64,000 bases of DNA from Breviolum minutum Mf 1.05b.01 (Eukaryota > Sar > Dinophyceae > Suessiales > Symbiodiniaceae). A program made the translations under genes and the position numbers. Under the pieces are notes generated by a model, which was not told the DNA's origin, did no database searches, and worked only from the letters and a program-made list of their open reading frames with translations. Below are positions 11,500-22,719 of this stretch, piece after piece. Location: assembly GCA_000507305.1 (NCBI GenBank), contig DF239884.1, positions 60,269 through 124,268 on the forward strand. Reading direction: 5' to 3'. Numbering within the stretch: position 1 is the first letter of the stretch; each line of letters begins with the position of its first letter.

Positions 11500-11985
11500 A
11501 GGTAAAGTGTTTTTTGTGTGCTGCGCGTGGGCTTATAAGTGTGTGTGTTTTTTGGCTTTGATGTGTGTTTTGCTTTCTGCTGCTGTTGCTGGTTTTGTGG
11601 TTCTATGTGTGCTGGCTTTGGTGTGTGTTTTGCCTTTGTGTTTGCTGGTTTTGTGGGTTTCTTGCTGGTGGTCGACATGTTCTGCTGCTGCTGCTGCTGG
11701 TTTTGGTGGGTTGTGTGTTTGTTGTTTTTGTGTGTTTGTTGGCTTTGGTGTGTGTTTTGCTTTTGTGTTTGTTGGTTTTGTGGGTTTGTTGTGTTTGTTG
11801 TGTGTTGTTGTTTTTTGTGTGTTTGCTGGTTTTGGCTTGCTGGTTTCTGGCAGTTGCTCGTTTTTTTTGTAGGGCTGTGTATTTGTTGGTTTTGTGGGTT
11901 CGTTGTTTTTGTGAGTTGTGTGTTTGTTGTTTTTGTTGGGTTGTGGGTTTGTTGGCTTTGGTTTGGGTGTTCTGCTTTTGTGTAC
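11500..11985. repeat. TG-rich low-complexity tract
   Basis: Irregular repeats of tgtgtttgttggttttgtgg with a (gct)n island at about 11680. It gives long but meaningless frames on both strands (Cys/Val/Phe-rich on plus, Thr/Asn/Lys/Pro-rich on minus). A related tract follows the tRNA-Met at 12.3 kb. Confidence 0.85.
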
Positions 11986-11986
11986 A

Positions 11987-12050
11987 TAGCGGAGCCTAGG
12001 GACCTTTGGATTATGAGCCCAGCAGGCTAGCACACCAGCTCCAGTCGACT
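11987..12050 (-). pseudogene. tRNA-Met(CAT) pseudogene
   Basis: Minus-strand copy keeps CTGGGCTCATAATCCAAAGGTCC and GGCTCCGCTA of the tRNA-Met seen at 12240, but its T-arm is deleted and its 5' half has drifted so that the acceptor stem cannot form. Confidence 0.65.
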
Positions 12051-12239
12051 GTGCCCACATTTTGCAATGGGGGCATGGCCAGCAGCACCCAGTGTTTTTT
12101 CATGCTTCCACCTGCTCAGCTCCTTTCCTTTTAGCTGTCCACTTCATGCTTTCTTTTCCTTTTTGCTCCTGTTTCCCCCCTTCTTTTCCTGATCACATCG
12201 AGTGGAACAATATGCGATTTTTTCACCCTTTTCAACAGA

Positions 12240-12311
12240 AGCGGAGTGGCGCAGTGGTTAGCGTGTTGGGCTCATAACCCAAAGGTCCTGGATCAATACC
12301 AGGCTCCGCTA
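12240..12311 (+). tRNA. tRNA-Met (CAT), elongator type
   Basis: A full cloverleaf fits: acceptor AGCGGAG/CTCCGCT (7 of 7 pairs), D-arm GCGC/GCGT, anticodon stem TTGGG/CCCAA with loop CTCATAA (anticodon CAT), T stem CCTGG/CCAGG, discriminator A, no CCA. The T-loop ATCAATA departs from the usual TTCGAAT, which weakens the internal B-box promoter, so it may be a recent tRNA-derived repeat rather than an active gene. Confidence 0.7.
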
Positions 12312-12319
12312 TGTTTGTG

Positions 12320-12550
12320 CTCACTCAGGAGTGGCCGCCATGTTCTGCTGCTGGTGCTGCTGTTGCTGGTTTTGTGGGGCTGTGTGTATGTTGGTTGTGT
12401 GGGTTTGTTTGTTTTGTTGGCTTGTGTGTTTGTTGTTTTTGCGGGGTGTGCTTGTTGGTTTTGTGGCGTTGTGTGCTTGTTGGTTTTGTTGTGTTGTGTG
12501 TTTGTTGGGTTTGTGGGTTTTTGTGGGTTGTGTGTTTGTGGGCGGTGACT
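12320..12550. repeat. Second TG-rich tract, similar to 11.5-12.0 kb
   Basis: Begins gccatgttctgctgctggtg, close to gacatgttctgctgctgctg at about 11675, then tgtgtttgttggttttgtgg-like repeats. Likely a duplicated unit linked to the tRNA-Met-like sequences. Confidence 0.75.
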
Positions 12551-12569
12551 GTGAAGGATAAGATTATCT

Positions 12570-13194
12570 TAATTGTTTTTGCATTGGAATAGTATTGGAA
12601 AAGTCTTGGTTTAATATTGTATTCTTTTTCTTTTGTATTGGAATACTATTGGAAAAGTATTGGTTTACTATTGTTATATATTTTTTTGTATTGGAAAAGT
12701 ATTGGTTTAGCATTGTTTTCTGTGGCTTTTTGGTCTTGGAAAAGATGGCTCCTTGTGTTGGAATAGTGTTGGACAGTATTGGATTAATATTGTTTTTTTG
12801 TTTTGGAATAGTATTGGAAAAGAATTGGATTAATGTTCGCTTACATTGGTTTTGGTAGTGGAATAGCATTGGCAAGTATTGGTTTAATTTTGCTTTGTAT
12901 GTCTTGTTCTATTGAAAACGTATTGGAAAAGTATTGGTTTAGTACTGTTCTATATTGCGTTTTGTATTAGAATCATATTGGAAAAGTCTTGGTTTAAAAT
13001 TGTTTTAAATAGCTTTTGCATTGGAATAGTACTGGAAAAGTGTGGGTTTCATATTGCTTTCTATTTCTTTTTGTATTGGAAAAGTATTGGATTAACATTG
13101 TTTTATGTTGCTTTTTGTATTGGAACAGATTGCTTTTTGTATTGGAATAATATTGGAAAAGTATTGGTTTAATATTGTATTATTTCTTTTTGTA
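12570..13194. repeat. TATTGG minisatellite
   Basis: Degenerate tandem units built on attggaatagtattggaaaa and gtattggtttaatattgt, with irregular spacing of roughly 40-75 bases, about ten units. It ends at a single N (13195), so the array may be collapsed in the assembly. Confidence 0.8.
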
Positions 13195-13199
13195 NATTT

Positions 13200-14316
13200 G
13201 TTTACACCACATGTTCCAGGATTTGTGTTTGTAAACATGTCACCCAACCTATTGTGGCTTGTACAGGAATAATCAATAATCATACCGTCTAATCACTTGA
13301 TAATTGAATGACCAGCTTCATGCACCCAGTTGTCTCAACATAACTTGGTGAGCTGTAAGGAAAAACACCAGCTGTTAAGTACTATACTAGTATGAACCTT
13401 GGATGAAGTACCCCAAAGCATCCATGTATGGCATATTTACCTATACACGAATGGTTGATGTTTTAAGGTTTTCACGTGGGTTTTCCTACACCAGGGGTAC
13501 AAGAAAACCATCCCAAACTCTGGTCCAGTAACTGCTTATGATCATCCATGCTTTCTTCCTCATTTTATATCCCTTTCCCCCAGGTGCCCAAGCATCAGTG
13601 CCAGAGGCTTCAGCGTCCTATTTTTTTTGGGGGTGGGGGAATGACGTTGTGGTTCAGGGGAGGTTAACGATGAGAGGTCCCTATTTAAACAACTGGTAAA
13701 ACTCCTTTATGATTGGAATCTAGGAGTTTAACCCAGCATCTGTCAATATCGGTGACACCTTTTGAAATTTCGTGTCTTTTTTCCTGGTAACATCAAGAAG
13801 ATCTGGTTCGACCTTGTGTCTTTTAGGTGGTGAAGACATTAACATTGCCAGAAAACCTTGCTTCCCTGGAAACATCAAAATCATTCACAATCTATATTTA
13901 CTTGAAGCAACTCGCGTTGCGGCTCTGACCATGAAAAGGTTCCTACTCACAAAGAATCAAAGAATTGTTTAGGCATGTTTAGGCCTAAAGGGCGAAGTGT
14001 TTTGGCTGCCAAAACCAATGACACCTGCCACTGATGACAATATTGTGATGTTGACTGATCGGTCCTGCTCACCATCCTTTTGACTTTCTTCTGGCACCTT
14101 TGCAAAATCATTGCGACTGCCAATGGCATGAATTATGTACACTTACCTGAAGATTTTTGTACCGGCGACGTGCGGCGACGATGGGAAAAAAGGGCAATCA
14201 AGTGCACTTCCATAATTCGAGAGCTTTGGACATTGGGCCAAGGGTCTTCGTTACAGAGACTTCGGTGGTTTCAAGTGTCATTATTGTAGATTGTTGTAGT
14301 ACATCTCGTCAAGGGT
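13200..14316. other. Stretch with only weak coding signal
   Basis: Short frames exist on both strands (plus about 13772-13972; minus about 14129-13947 with KKVKRMVSRTDQST). None has enough support to call. Confidence 0.3.
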
Positions 14317-14462
14317 ATTTTCAGGGACCCCCAATAATGACCCCATTTATGGTAAGTCTACCATACTATTCCCAGATATTTAGGGATTCTTCTCGGAGTG
14401 GTATGGGAATAGTATGGGAAACTCACCATAAAGGGGTCCCATTCTTGGGGGTCCCTGAAAAT
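14317..14462. mobile_element. Palindromic foldback element, 146 bp
   Basis: Perfect 16-bp terminal inverted repeats attttcagggaccccc / gggggtccctgaaaat. A second inverted pair lies inside: ccatactattccca at about 14360 and tgggaatagtatgg at about 14405. No clear target duplication. Single copy in this window. Confidence 0.75.
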
Positions 14463-14689
14463 CTTACTGATCTTGGGTGGAAAGTGGAACTGGGTGCTGC
14501 TCTGCACATGATAAGCGGCAACGACGGTTGAAGCCAAGTGAAGGGATGGTGAAACCCTGAAAAGACCTGAAGTATTCACAATCACAACAACTTGCAAGTA
14601 CAATTGCAATGTTTTTTAGGGCTGTCATAATATGAATCAAGAGCTCTCACAAATATCACCAAACAACTCATCATTCATCATCCTTCCCA

Positions 14690-14878
14690 CCACATCATCC
14701 TCCCCACCACATCACCCTTCCCACCACTGACGTTTGCCTTGCTTCCTTCAAAGGACCTTCGACACACTGCCTCGGGGGGACTTCGAGCTGAGAAAAACTT
14801 GTATGGATAACGAATGGATGTTTTACTTGGCAGAATGAACAAAGGAATCCATGGACCATCTTTAAACCGCATAAACAC
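14690..14878 (-). CDS. Possible exon
   Basis: Open minus-strand frame with FKDGPWIPLFILPSKTSIRY and FFSARSPPEAVCRRSFEG, protein-like but without a clear acceptor. The neighbouring frame is open too. Low confidence. Confidence 0.3.
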
Positions 14879-14939
14879 ATGACAAAAAACAAGATATATC
14901 CATCAAAACTCGATTGCTCCAACTTGTAACAAGACAATA

Positions 14940-15975
14940 ATAGTTTAAGTGTTTCGCAAGGTCTTGGAGGTCACGGGGAACAAAAAATCAAAATCTCTGC
15001 AAGGATTATTTTACTGTATATACCTGACAGTGAATTTGTAAGCCCTTTACATCCTATAAGATGGGCCCATATCAACGACTCAACACCTGCACTTAAACGA
15101 CTCAACGACCCAGGTTTCATCAAGGTACACATTGGCCAGTGCCGTCCAAGCGTACGAGACTATGTGGGTGAAGATCCAACCTGACTGGAAAAGGCTGAAA
15201 AATCCCCAACAAAAATCCAATGATTTTTGGAGGTAAAACAGGTATATATTGGATCTACCACCCACCCAGGATGCCAGTCACCAGTAGGATTATTACATTC
15301 TTAGTATCCTTAGAAACCTTCATTTGGGGGGCGGGTAGACCAAAGGTACACAATTCATGTTTCTCAAAAATCAATTCATATTGATGATGAAGAATGACAT
15401 CAAAAAAAAATAACCCAGTGTATAGAGAAAAACACGGGTCAAAAAATAACACACTGGCATTGATGATGAAGTGTTGTATGTTAATCCGATTTTGTGAACC
15501 AGCAACACTCACAGCGGCACGTCGAAAACGCTGTGCTATGGAAATTTTAACAATCAATTGTGTACAAACGACAGTCAATAAAAACGAATCATTGACTTAC
15601 TGCCGAAACATACATACTATCTAATACTATATATATATATATCTATATAGACACGGTATATACATGTGTGATCATGTGTGTCACGTGTGTGTCCGGCGGT
15701 TTGCGCACGCTGACGCGTCGTCGTCGGAGATGCTTGGTTTGTGTGGAGCTACTTCTGTTGGGCTCGGGCTCGCGACTCGTGAACGGTCTAGTCGCGTTAG
15801 GCTGGCGTAGGGACTACTCGAATACGCAAAAGAAAAAAACATACGACTTTTGGCAATGAAGTGAGACTATGTTTGTAGTTTCGCACTCCATGTTCTATGA
15901 TAGAGACTGATAGAGCAACTCCTCACAATATGACCCAGCTTTAAGCAATCTTGAAATCATGCGAATGTTCACTCT
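14940..15975. other. Stretch without a supported gene
   Basis: AT-rich DNA with a short (at)n run near 15630-15650. No convincing exon or repeat family. Confidence 0.35.
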
Positions 15976-16125
15976 CTAGACTCTATACTCAAATTCTATA
16001 TGGTGTTTTTCATCACCTCCCGCACTCGCAGTGCATATGCTGACAAATGGGTGGATCATGCTCAACATTCCTTTGACGCATCTTTCTTCAAGGCTTTCCT
16101 GTTCCTTTTGGATGTTTGATTCCAC
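15976..16125 (-). CDS. Possible exon
   Basis: Minus-strand frame encoding ESNIQKEQESLEERCVKGML and SMIHPFVSICTASAGGDEKH before a stop. The charged start resembles the many Lys/Glu-rich exons to the right. Edges unknown. Confidence 0.35.
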   Translation of the reverse strand: MESNIQKEQESLEERCVKGMLSMIHPFVSICTASAGGDEKHHIEFEYRV

Positions 16126-17200
16126 AAGCACAATCAAAACACACCCACACACAATGAATAACAATGAATGACCATAAACTGTCTGTTCAAATCCAAGCAG
16201 CACAAAAAGTGGTGGTCCCGTTTGCGCATTAAGATGTTCAGCAATGAGGGCTGGTGGATAGATGTACGGCCGCCTCAAAACAACAACACGATGGCGAACT
16301 GTCATCCTCAACATCTCTTTGTTGTTTTGTCAATGTTTAACATTCCCAAGTAAGTAATAGACTGTAGTGTGTATGTATGGCTCTACATAAGTAAAACATA
16401 TAAACTTAGAGGCTACAAGTAGAAACAACTATGAATCATTTATATTTCTGTATCAACTCCACAAACCCAGATTTCAAATGGGGAGGCTTCTAGCTGAATG
16501 ATGTTATATTATATATATTTATGTTGCGAATCAATCTTCAAATCCCATCTCAACACCGAAAAATGGCCACCAAAGGTTTGCTGCATGATTTCTTGACATC
16601 CAATTCTCACATGCCTATCAAAAGTTACGACTCACGTGTCTATCAAAAGTTACGAATATATTAGGCGCCAACTCTAAAAACCATCACAAGTTTTGGGCTG
16701 CTTCACCTACTAACCCCAATTGAGCCACTGAAAAAAAAACCTCTTACTTTCCATATTATACATTATTATACTGGTTGTTGAAAACAGGAATCCTTATACC
16801 GGTTTATTATAAATCCCATTTAACTGGTGTAGTTTTTCATCCCCTATATATACCCTAAAACAACCCCCGGAGTTTTGATCACTGCTCACTTGGGGACTTC
16901 CAACCAACCGGGGGTCCCCCTGAGGTTCCAACAATGAACCACCACATTGGATCCGGAGATTCCCTGATGGTAAAACTTCCACCACCACACCTACCTGGGC
17001 GTGAAGATTTTGAACAAATTGAAAAAAAACATATTCCTGAGAGAAGTCAACTAAAGTCAAAATGGCTCAGAACGCTTGGTGTATGATTTTCGCCAACATA
17101 TAAATATATTAATCATATATAACTATATATAACTGATGTAGAATAAATGTAAAATGAACCTACATGCTATTTTCAACCAGTTGACTTACCAACATACCGG
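16126..17200. other. Stretch without a supported gene
   Basis: AT-rich. The tandem motif 'tatcaaaagttacga' occurs twice near 16615-16655. Nothing else recognised. Confidence 0.35.
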
Positions 17201-17255
17201 TGAGGGATCAGCAAGAGTTGAAGTTCTACACATGTACATCTAGTTCAGGTGCGCT

Positions 17256-17914
17256 TCACGGGATTTTGCTGCCTTGTAACCCCATCCCCCATCCCTCCAA
17301 TATCTTGCTTAACAGCCATCCAAACCCATTCCAAGTGCAGCCATCCAAGCCCGCCTTTCCTAACGTAGCTTCCATCTGTGGAACCCATCCTCCCTGGCCC
17401 AAGCATAATCGCATGGCCTTGGACAAACCTCGGAGGAATGTTTTTTGCCCTAGACACCATGGAGTGAGACCTTTGTGAGATACTGTTGATGGACGAAATC
17501 CTGCACCACCAGGGATGGTTAAAAACCCATAAATAATGAGATAATCATCNGATCCCCACAAAAAATCAAAGTGATTCAGAACCATGGAACACAGAAAATG
17601 AGTTGAAAGAGTAAGACCTTCCACAGATTTCAGAAAGCCATAGAAACCCTCATCTAGTGCAATTTCAAGTTTTTCAACATATAAGACTTTTTCCACTCAT
17701 TTTCCAATTTCCCAACCTTCTCAACACCCCCAACTCCATACAGAAAACATCGAGGTGCTGCGAGGCATCGGTTCAAATATCGACTTGGGAACTGGGCAAC
17801 CCTGCTACTGATCAATCTCACCTCTGATCCCACTGCAATGGTGGACCTTGGGCTCGGTTTGAAACAACGGGAATGGTATGACGGTATGACCACGCCGTTA
17901 AGAAGTGGAGACAA
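17256..17914 (-). CDS. Exons of an unknown protein, interrupted by element and gap
   Basis: Three minus-strand coding-like pieces: 17914-17690 (SEVRLISSRVAQFPSRYLNR), 17696-17552 (EKLEIALDEGFYGFLKSVEG, LCSMVLNHFDFLWG) and 17480-17256 (GLTPWCLGQKTFLRGLSKAM, GTWNGFGWLL-type end). A truncated family B element (17483-17549) and a single N (17550) lie between the last two. Frames of the first two overlap, so one boundary or base may be wrong. No family recognised. Confidence 0.4.
17483..17549. mobile_element. Palindromic element family B, truncated at an N
   Basis: Begins TA-ctgttgatggacgaaatcct, continues gcaccaccagggatggtta and ataaataatgagataatc, then is cut at the N at 17550. The missing right half was probably lost in assembly of the palindrome. 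Confidence 0.7.
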
Positions 17915-17925
17915 GAAATATGTTT

Positions 17926-18035
17926 CCCTAAGGATCCAATCACCTTGTCAGATGATGATTGGGATGTATAATCACCTCCTCAGCAAGGTATCTAGGTTCC
18001 ACCGCCATTCTCAGGTGGTGATTGGATCCCTAGGG
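17926..18035. mobile_element. Palindromic element family C, copy 1
   Basis: Ends ccctaaggatccaatcacc and ggtggtgattggatccctag form an inverted repeat. The interior (cagatgatgattggg, gcaaggtatctaggttcca) is shared with a copy at 21311. Confidence 0.75.
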
Positions 18036-18058
18036 TTTGTTGAAGATATCCTAATTAT

Positions 18059-18170
18059 CTAGTTGGTGGTTGAACCAACCCATTTGAAAAATATGCTCAT
18101 CAAATAGGATCATTTCCCCAGGGTTCCGGGTAAACATTAAAAACATATATATTGGAAACAACCACCTAGT
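18059..18170. mobile_element. Palindromic element family A, copy 3
   Basis: Runs from ctagttggtggttgaacc to ggaaacaaccacctag, with core ggatcatttccccagggttc. It lies 23 bp from a family C copy. Confidence 0.75.
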
Positions 18171-18810
18171 ATCTTACACAAGTACTGTATATACATTTCA
18201 TACACGGGATGTATTGCATGCATGATTATATATGAATATTGAAAATACATCTCTAAGGTTCTGCATGTTGCCTCCAAAACCAGCAACGGTTCAAGAGTGC
18301 AAATTCTGAAAAACCTGATGTGTCAATGTAATGAAAACCAGTTTTTTTTCGAACATCCTTACACATTTGGACAGTCCAACCGGACTTCCAGGAATTCATC
18401 CATTAAATCCTCTTCCGGCCTTCAACCCCCAAAACCGTTGGAATTCGACACAAAAACCCACCCGCAAACAAATCAACCAAAGGCACCCCTCAGGTCCCTT
18501 TGGTGTCACCATGGTGGCTGAAAAAGGTATCACCAAGCGTATCAGTGTTTCTTAGATTCCTGTTTTTTTTAATAAGTGGCCTAGAATTAGAGGCGGATTT
18601 CGATAGATTTCTCAGCTTTTTATTGAACATTACACTAGAACATGTTGCTTGGAGTTGGAATCATTCTTTCAGATGTAGCCGGATCATCATACAGCGGCTG
18701 CGAACAAAAATGTAAGATGAAGGGTGCAGTACCAGCCATTCGTCCAAAAACGAGCTTATGATTTTCTTGAGATCCTTTGAAGTAACTGTCTAAATAACAT
18801 ATCCATGGAC
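18171..18810. other. Stretch without a supported gene
   Basis: Short plus-strand frames only (for example about 18297-18521), with no splice context. AT-rich near 18190-18240. Confidence 0.35.
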
Positions 18811-18814
18811 TGTT

Positions 18815-19018
18815 TCATTTGGAATGTTTGGAAACAGCGGCAATTATAGCTATTGTAGCTGAGATCACGGGCAAATTCAAGGACTTTGGTTTATGATCAA
18901 TTTCAATAGATTCTTCATACATGTCATGGCATTGTCTGCAAATCTCTGCGTTTCCTTGTTTCTTGAGACTCCAGGTGGGCAAACGTGGATCCATAGCAGT
19001 TTTCATGACATTCTGTAG
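18815..19018 (-). CDS. Exon of an unknown protein
   Basis: After an acceptor-like tttctacag at about 19018, the minus strand encodes NVMKTAMDPRLPTWSLKKQG and NAEICRQCHDMYEESIEIDH with a CxxC (CRQC), ending at a stop. Protein-like, family unknown. Confidence 0.45.
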   Translation of the reverse strand, partial: LQNVMKTAMDPRLPTWSLKKQGNAEICRQCHDMYEESIEIDHKPKSLNLPVISATIAIIAAVSKHSK

Positions 19019-19469
19019 AAAGGTCTATGATCCAAAACAGGATGAAGTCAATAGCGTGGTAACGTTGTACTCGAATCACACACTTCTTGCCTTTCAGTCA
19101 ATTCGAAGTCGCTGGCACCAGCCAAAATAGCAAGCCCACTAGATTTTTTGAGTCGATGATCATCCTTGCAGATATATTCTTGGATACATATAACTGTCCA
19201 ATGGAAACAATATGAAACAATGCTCGTTTGATGCCACTTTAATTCAAAAAAATCAACAAACCCTCGAATCCTCGCTCTCTTTTTTGTGTCTCAGTTCTAG
19301 GAGGTTCAAGCTTCACCTCAGTCCCCAACCAAAGCAGCAAGGGCAGCAACTTGTTTTGATAGGTCTAAGAGAAACGGATGATCCAAAAGGATCTGCTGTT
19401 GGACAAAAAAACACTTAACAAACTCTCAAACTCTAAGTCTTCTACACTTTTGTGGGGGAAGCCTGGCTA

Positions 19470-19985
19470 GGAAATGGCTTTGCTTTCAATACCCCATCCA
19501 GCACATAATGTGATCGATGGAATGACCGGAATCTTTTTGCCGCGACATGACTCTTTTTGCTATCTCAACAGTGGCTCTGCATGCCTGTTTCGGCACGCGC
19601 ACTGGACAGCTGGACATTCCCTTATGATACACGGATTTTCAATCATTCGACTTTTTGGCACACTTCCAAAGAATGGCATGCCTCAGACTTTCCACAACAT
19701 TAGTCCAAAATGATAAGAGACAAGCTTTCCGCCAAGGATGGGAGGCCTGCAAGCCTATCAACCATCCATCAAGCTAGTCATCAACTTATTCAGAGATTCG
19801 CGCGCTACAAAATGGCAGCACTCATTTTCTTGGATGATCTTACCCAAACCAAAGATTGATCAACATGTCTTCCAAGCTGCGTATTTTAATTTTGTTGTTC
19901 CCTTTTCAGGTCTTCTCAAAGACTTTTTTTCAAAAATCACGATCACTCCATCTTTGTACCTTTTGAGTCTCTCAACATTTCTTGG
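19470..19985 (-). pseudogene. Possible decayed coding sequence
   Basis: Minus-strand pieces in different frames look protein-like: NVERLKRYKDGVIVIFEKKS, then KIIQENECCHFVARESLNKL, then VESLRHAILWKCAKKS and VPKQACRATVEIAKRVMSRQ. In-frame stops separate them without good splice sites. This could be a degraded gene or exons with introns I cannot place. Confidence 0.3.
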
Positions 19986-20309
19986 TTAACAAAACGGCAC
20001 GGTTTTTGAGGTCAATCATCCAAGGTTAGTCACAGTTTCAATCCACCATTTTCACCTTCCTTTTTACCTTGGGTTCCTCAACACATGTGGGAAGTTGGCA
20101 CGCGAACATGAAAATGAAATTAAGGGTTTGAGGAAAAAAACATATAAATTCATAGACTTCGAATTTCTAAGTTCCGAGAAAATACACATCACTTCACATA
20201 CAAACAGTACATCTGATTGTTCAAAAAACAAGCCTTTCAAAAGTCTCCTGGATGCTCTTTTTCGTATTCTTACGTATACAAAGTGCCACCCAATGGGTCA
20301 ATGAACTAA

Positions 20310-20485
20310 CAGCAGTTTTTCTATATCGGCCTTTCAAATCGCGTTTTTTTCGCATCGTTTCTATCAGTTCCTTCGTTTGGGCAAGCCTCTTTGGACGGCT
20401 TCTCTTTGCCTTTTGAGCTTCCACGGGGGCCTCATTGAACGATCCATGGGTGTGGACCCAAAAATCAACCCATTGAATTGGTCTC
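20310..20485 (-). CDS. Lys/Arg-rich exon
   Basis: Encodes GSFNEAPVEAQKAKRSRPKR followed by LAQTKELIETMRKKRDLKGR, then a short tail before a stop. Basic, helix-prone, like the other minus-strand exons up to 23.7 kb. Probably one transcript with them; edges approximate. Confidence 0.5.
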
Positions 20486-20867
20486 AACAACAAAAATGCC
20501 CATGTTCAGAAAATATCAACGTGCACAACACATTGCATCTTACTTTTTGCTCTCAAAGATTCATCACATTTATAAATGTATATGTATATATTGGTTTAGT
20601 TTATCTTAAATATCACATTCAAACAGTCTTGGGGGGGGGGAGAACAAGGCCACAATCTGAAACAAACATATAGTCCCCCTGTTCTCAACCCATCACTCAT
20701 TGCTCTCATCTCAGTTAGTATGCAATCGGTTGAAACATCAACAAAACAAAGTGTATGATATTGTATGTACACCAAAATCCTGAAAGTATACAGTACGTAC
20801 AGTGTAACTGTATCGGGAACTGCAAATCAACCACTAATTTTTCAACCCATTTCTTTTTCATTCCAAG

Positions 20868-20937
20868 CCACTCTGATCCACCTTCCCCTTCGTCTTCTTT
20901 GCAGTTTCTGCTGCCTCTTTCTGCTGTTTTTGGGTGC
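20868..20937 (-). CDS. Lys/Glu-rich small exon
   Basis: Acceptor gtgacctag|G at 20937. Encodes TQKQQKEAAETAKKTKGKVD then QSGLE, with a GA-type donor candidate after the Leu codon. The sequence is similar in style to the exon at 22.8 kb (KAKKTKANVDKVAQ), which suggests exon duplication. Confidence 0.5.
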
Positions 20938-21064
20938 CTAGGTCACAATCTGGCAGTTGAAGTGGACAAGTTTTATCCAACAGAAACACTGGTGTGTTAA
21001 GAAACAAGTTGTTTTACCTTTTTGGGGAGGGATGTCTGACTGATGTCTCAACATCTACAGCCAT

Positions 21065-21187
21065 GTTGCAAAACAAAATCACTGGAAGCTGGTCGTCTTT
21101 TTGGTAAGGATTTCCGATGAAAAATCCTGGGCCCCAGTTTTCCCCGGTTTGTTTGCCTTTTTTGGGGTCCCTGCTTTTGAGACCCCC
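21065..21187 (-). CDS. Small basic exon
   Basis: Encodes SRDPKKGKQTGENWGPGFFI then GNPYQKDDQLPVILFC. Context matches the other basic exons. The acceptor is ambiguous (tctcaaaag|cag). Confidence 0.4.
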
Positions 21188-21310
21188 CAGGAGATATACT
21201 TTTTGTTGAACTCGATCTATCGTTACGATAGGTGGCTAAAAAATACACCTATCCGATAGATTGCTCTGAAAGGTTGCTATGTCTGATTACGACGTGTCCA
21301 TTTGATTAGA

Positions 21311-21421
21311 CCCTAAGGATCCAATCACCTTGTCAGATGATGATTGGGGTGTATAATCACCTCCAAAACGCAAGGTATCTAGGTTCCATTGCCATTCTCA
21401 GGTGCTGATTGGATTTGTAGG
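21311..21421. mobile_element. Palindromic element family C, copy 2
   Basis: ccctaaggatccaatcacc at the left, ggtgctgattggat at the right, with the same interior as copy 1 at 17926. Confidence 0.75.
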
Positions 21422-21755
21422 GAGACCTTTTTGTAAATCTGGATCCCATATCTTTTTCAATCTGTCAGCTCTGACAGGTCAATTGGTGAAACATTCACTG
21501 ATTCATGTTGCATGTTGAGCAGTGTAATGGTTCTGATTCAGAAACAGTTGGGCCCAAACTATTCAGTTAACTTTGAATTGTTTTGATTGGATGTGTATGA
21601 AGGACAAGGGGAAATTGCTAATTTTGGGGCCTAGATTTGAAAACAATCAAGGCCCAAACAGTTTCTTCTCTCCACTATGCCAGATTAAAAACAATCAAAG
21701 TCACTGAAGATGAAGCAATCTGCAATCTGAAGTCTACTGAGGATGCCAATCTACA

Positions 21756-22230
21756 GTGTTTTTGGGACTGCCCACACTATTCCATTTAGAAGCCAAATTT
21801 TGTTTTGGCGGTGGTGGGTGTACTATGGATGCTTCGTGTCTATTCAGCCGGACCGGCACGCAGTGGGAGTCCGCTTTTTTCTGGCCTACATCAACAACAC
21901 TGGACACCGATATGCCAGGCAACACCCTATCCGCCCTATCTATGTACATAGATGTACATAAGTAATCATAGATATACATAGATCATAGCATATGATGACG
22001 AAGATGACTCTGCTGATGAGTCATCTAGCGGTGATGATGATGACAAAAACGACGAGGACGGCTTTGCTGCTATTGATGTTTGGTGGGGGTATCCTGCTAG
22101 TGGTGAGGAAGGTCATGGTGATGACAACTGTGACAATTCTGATACGGATCATGGTGCTGGCTTTGATGAATGAACTGACGACGATGCTGCTGCTGCGGAT
22201 GACGACTGTTCAACAACCAAGCTGAACATG
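21756..22230 (+). CDS. Acidic protein exon(s), plus strand
   Basis: Two plus-strand pieces. The first (about 21756-21963) encodes LEAKFCFGGGGCTMDASCLF and FSRTGTQWESAFFWPTSTT. The second (about 21987-22174) is highly acidic: DDEDDSADESSSGDDDDKND, EDGFAAIDVWWGYPASGEEG. A TGA follows GAGFDE, then the same frame continues TDDDAAAADDDCSTTKLN, so the TGA may be a mutation, an error, or lie at a splice edge. Opposite in strand to its neighbours. Acidic tails of this kind occur in many nuclear proteins; no family call. Confidence 0.4.
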
Positions 22231-22588
22231 GAGAGTTTCGCGTTCTAGCGGTCTACACCTTCATTTGACTGCAAACAAATCATGTATATATATATATACC
22301 AATGTGCACACCACATTGCATATCTATTGAATAATGTTTGAACACACCTTCAAGGACATGGTCTGCAGCAAAAATATGATTTTGCCTGTTCTCAACACAT
22401 CATTGCTATATATATATATACATATATTGCTAGTGTGGCAATGGGTTCAAAACTATATAAGCAAACTGTCGGCCCCCAAGATCCGAAAGTATACAATGTA
22501 AACATGCAGTAGAATCATTAGCCACAAATGGACCAATTAACAAGTTCAAGCAGGACATCTGACAAAAAAAACATCAAGACATCTCTTG
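22231..22588. other. AT-rich stretch
   Basis: Two (ta)n runs near 22290 and 22410. No gene seen. Confidence 0.4.
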
Positions 22589-22702
22589 AGTTGGTGGTTT
22601 CAACCCATTCGCAAAAATATGCTCGTCAAGTTGGATCACTTTTGCAAGGATCCGGGTGAAATGGTGAGATCAATAAAAACTATAACTATTCGAGTTGCCA
22701 CC
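22589..22702. mobile_element. Palindromic element family A, copy 4
   Basis: agttggtggtttcaaccc at the left, gagttgccacc at the right, core ggatcacttttgcaaggatc. It sits beside the minus-strand basic exon at 22.7-22.9 kb. Confidence 0.65.
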
Positions 22703-22719
22703 GGTACCAGTCTCATCCA

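Noticed and set aside
11478-12060. Long minus-strand Thr/Asn/Lys/Pro-rich frame and plus-strand Cys/Val-rich frames
   Set aside because: They arise from a TG-repeat tract with few possible stops, include a tRNA pseudogene, and have no splice sites or conserved motif.
17060-17085. caaaatggctcag as a relic dinoflagellate spliced-leader
   Set aside because: Only about ten bases resemble the spliced-leader end, with mismatches, and no gene start follows.
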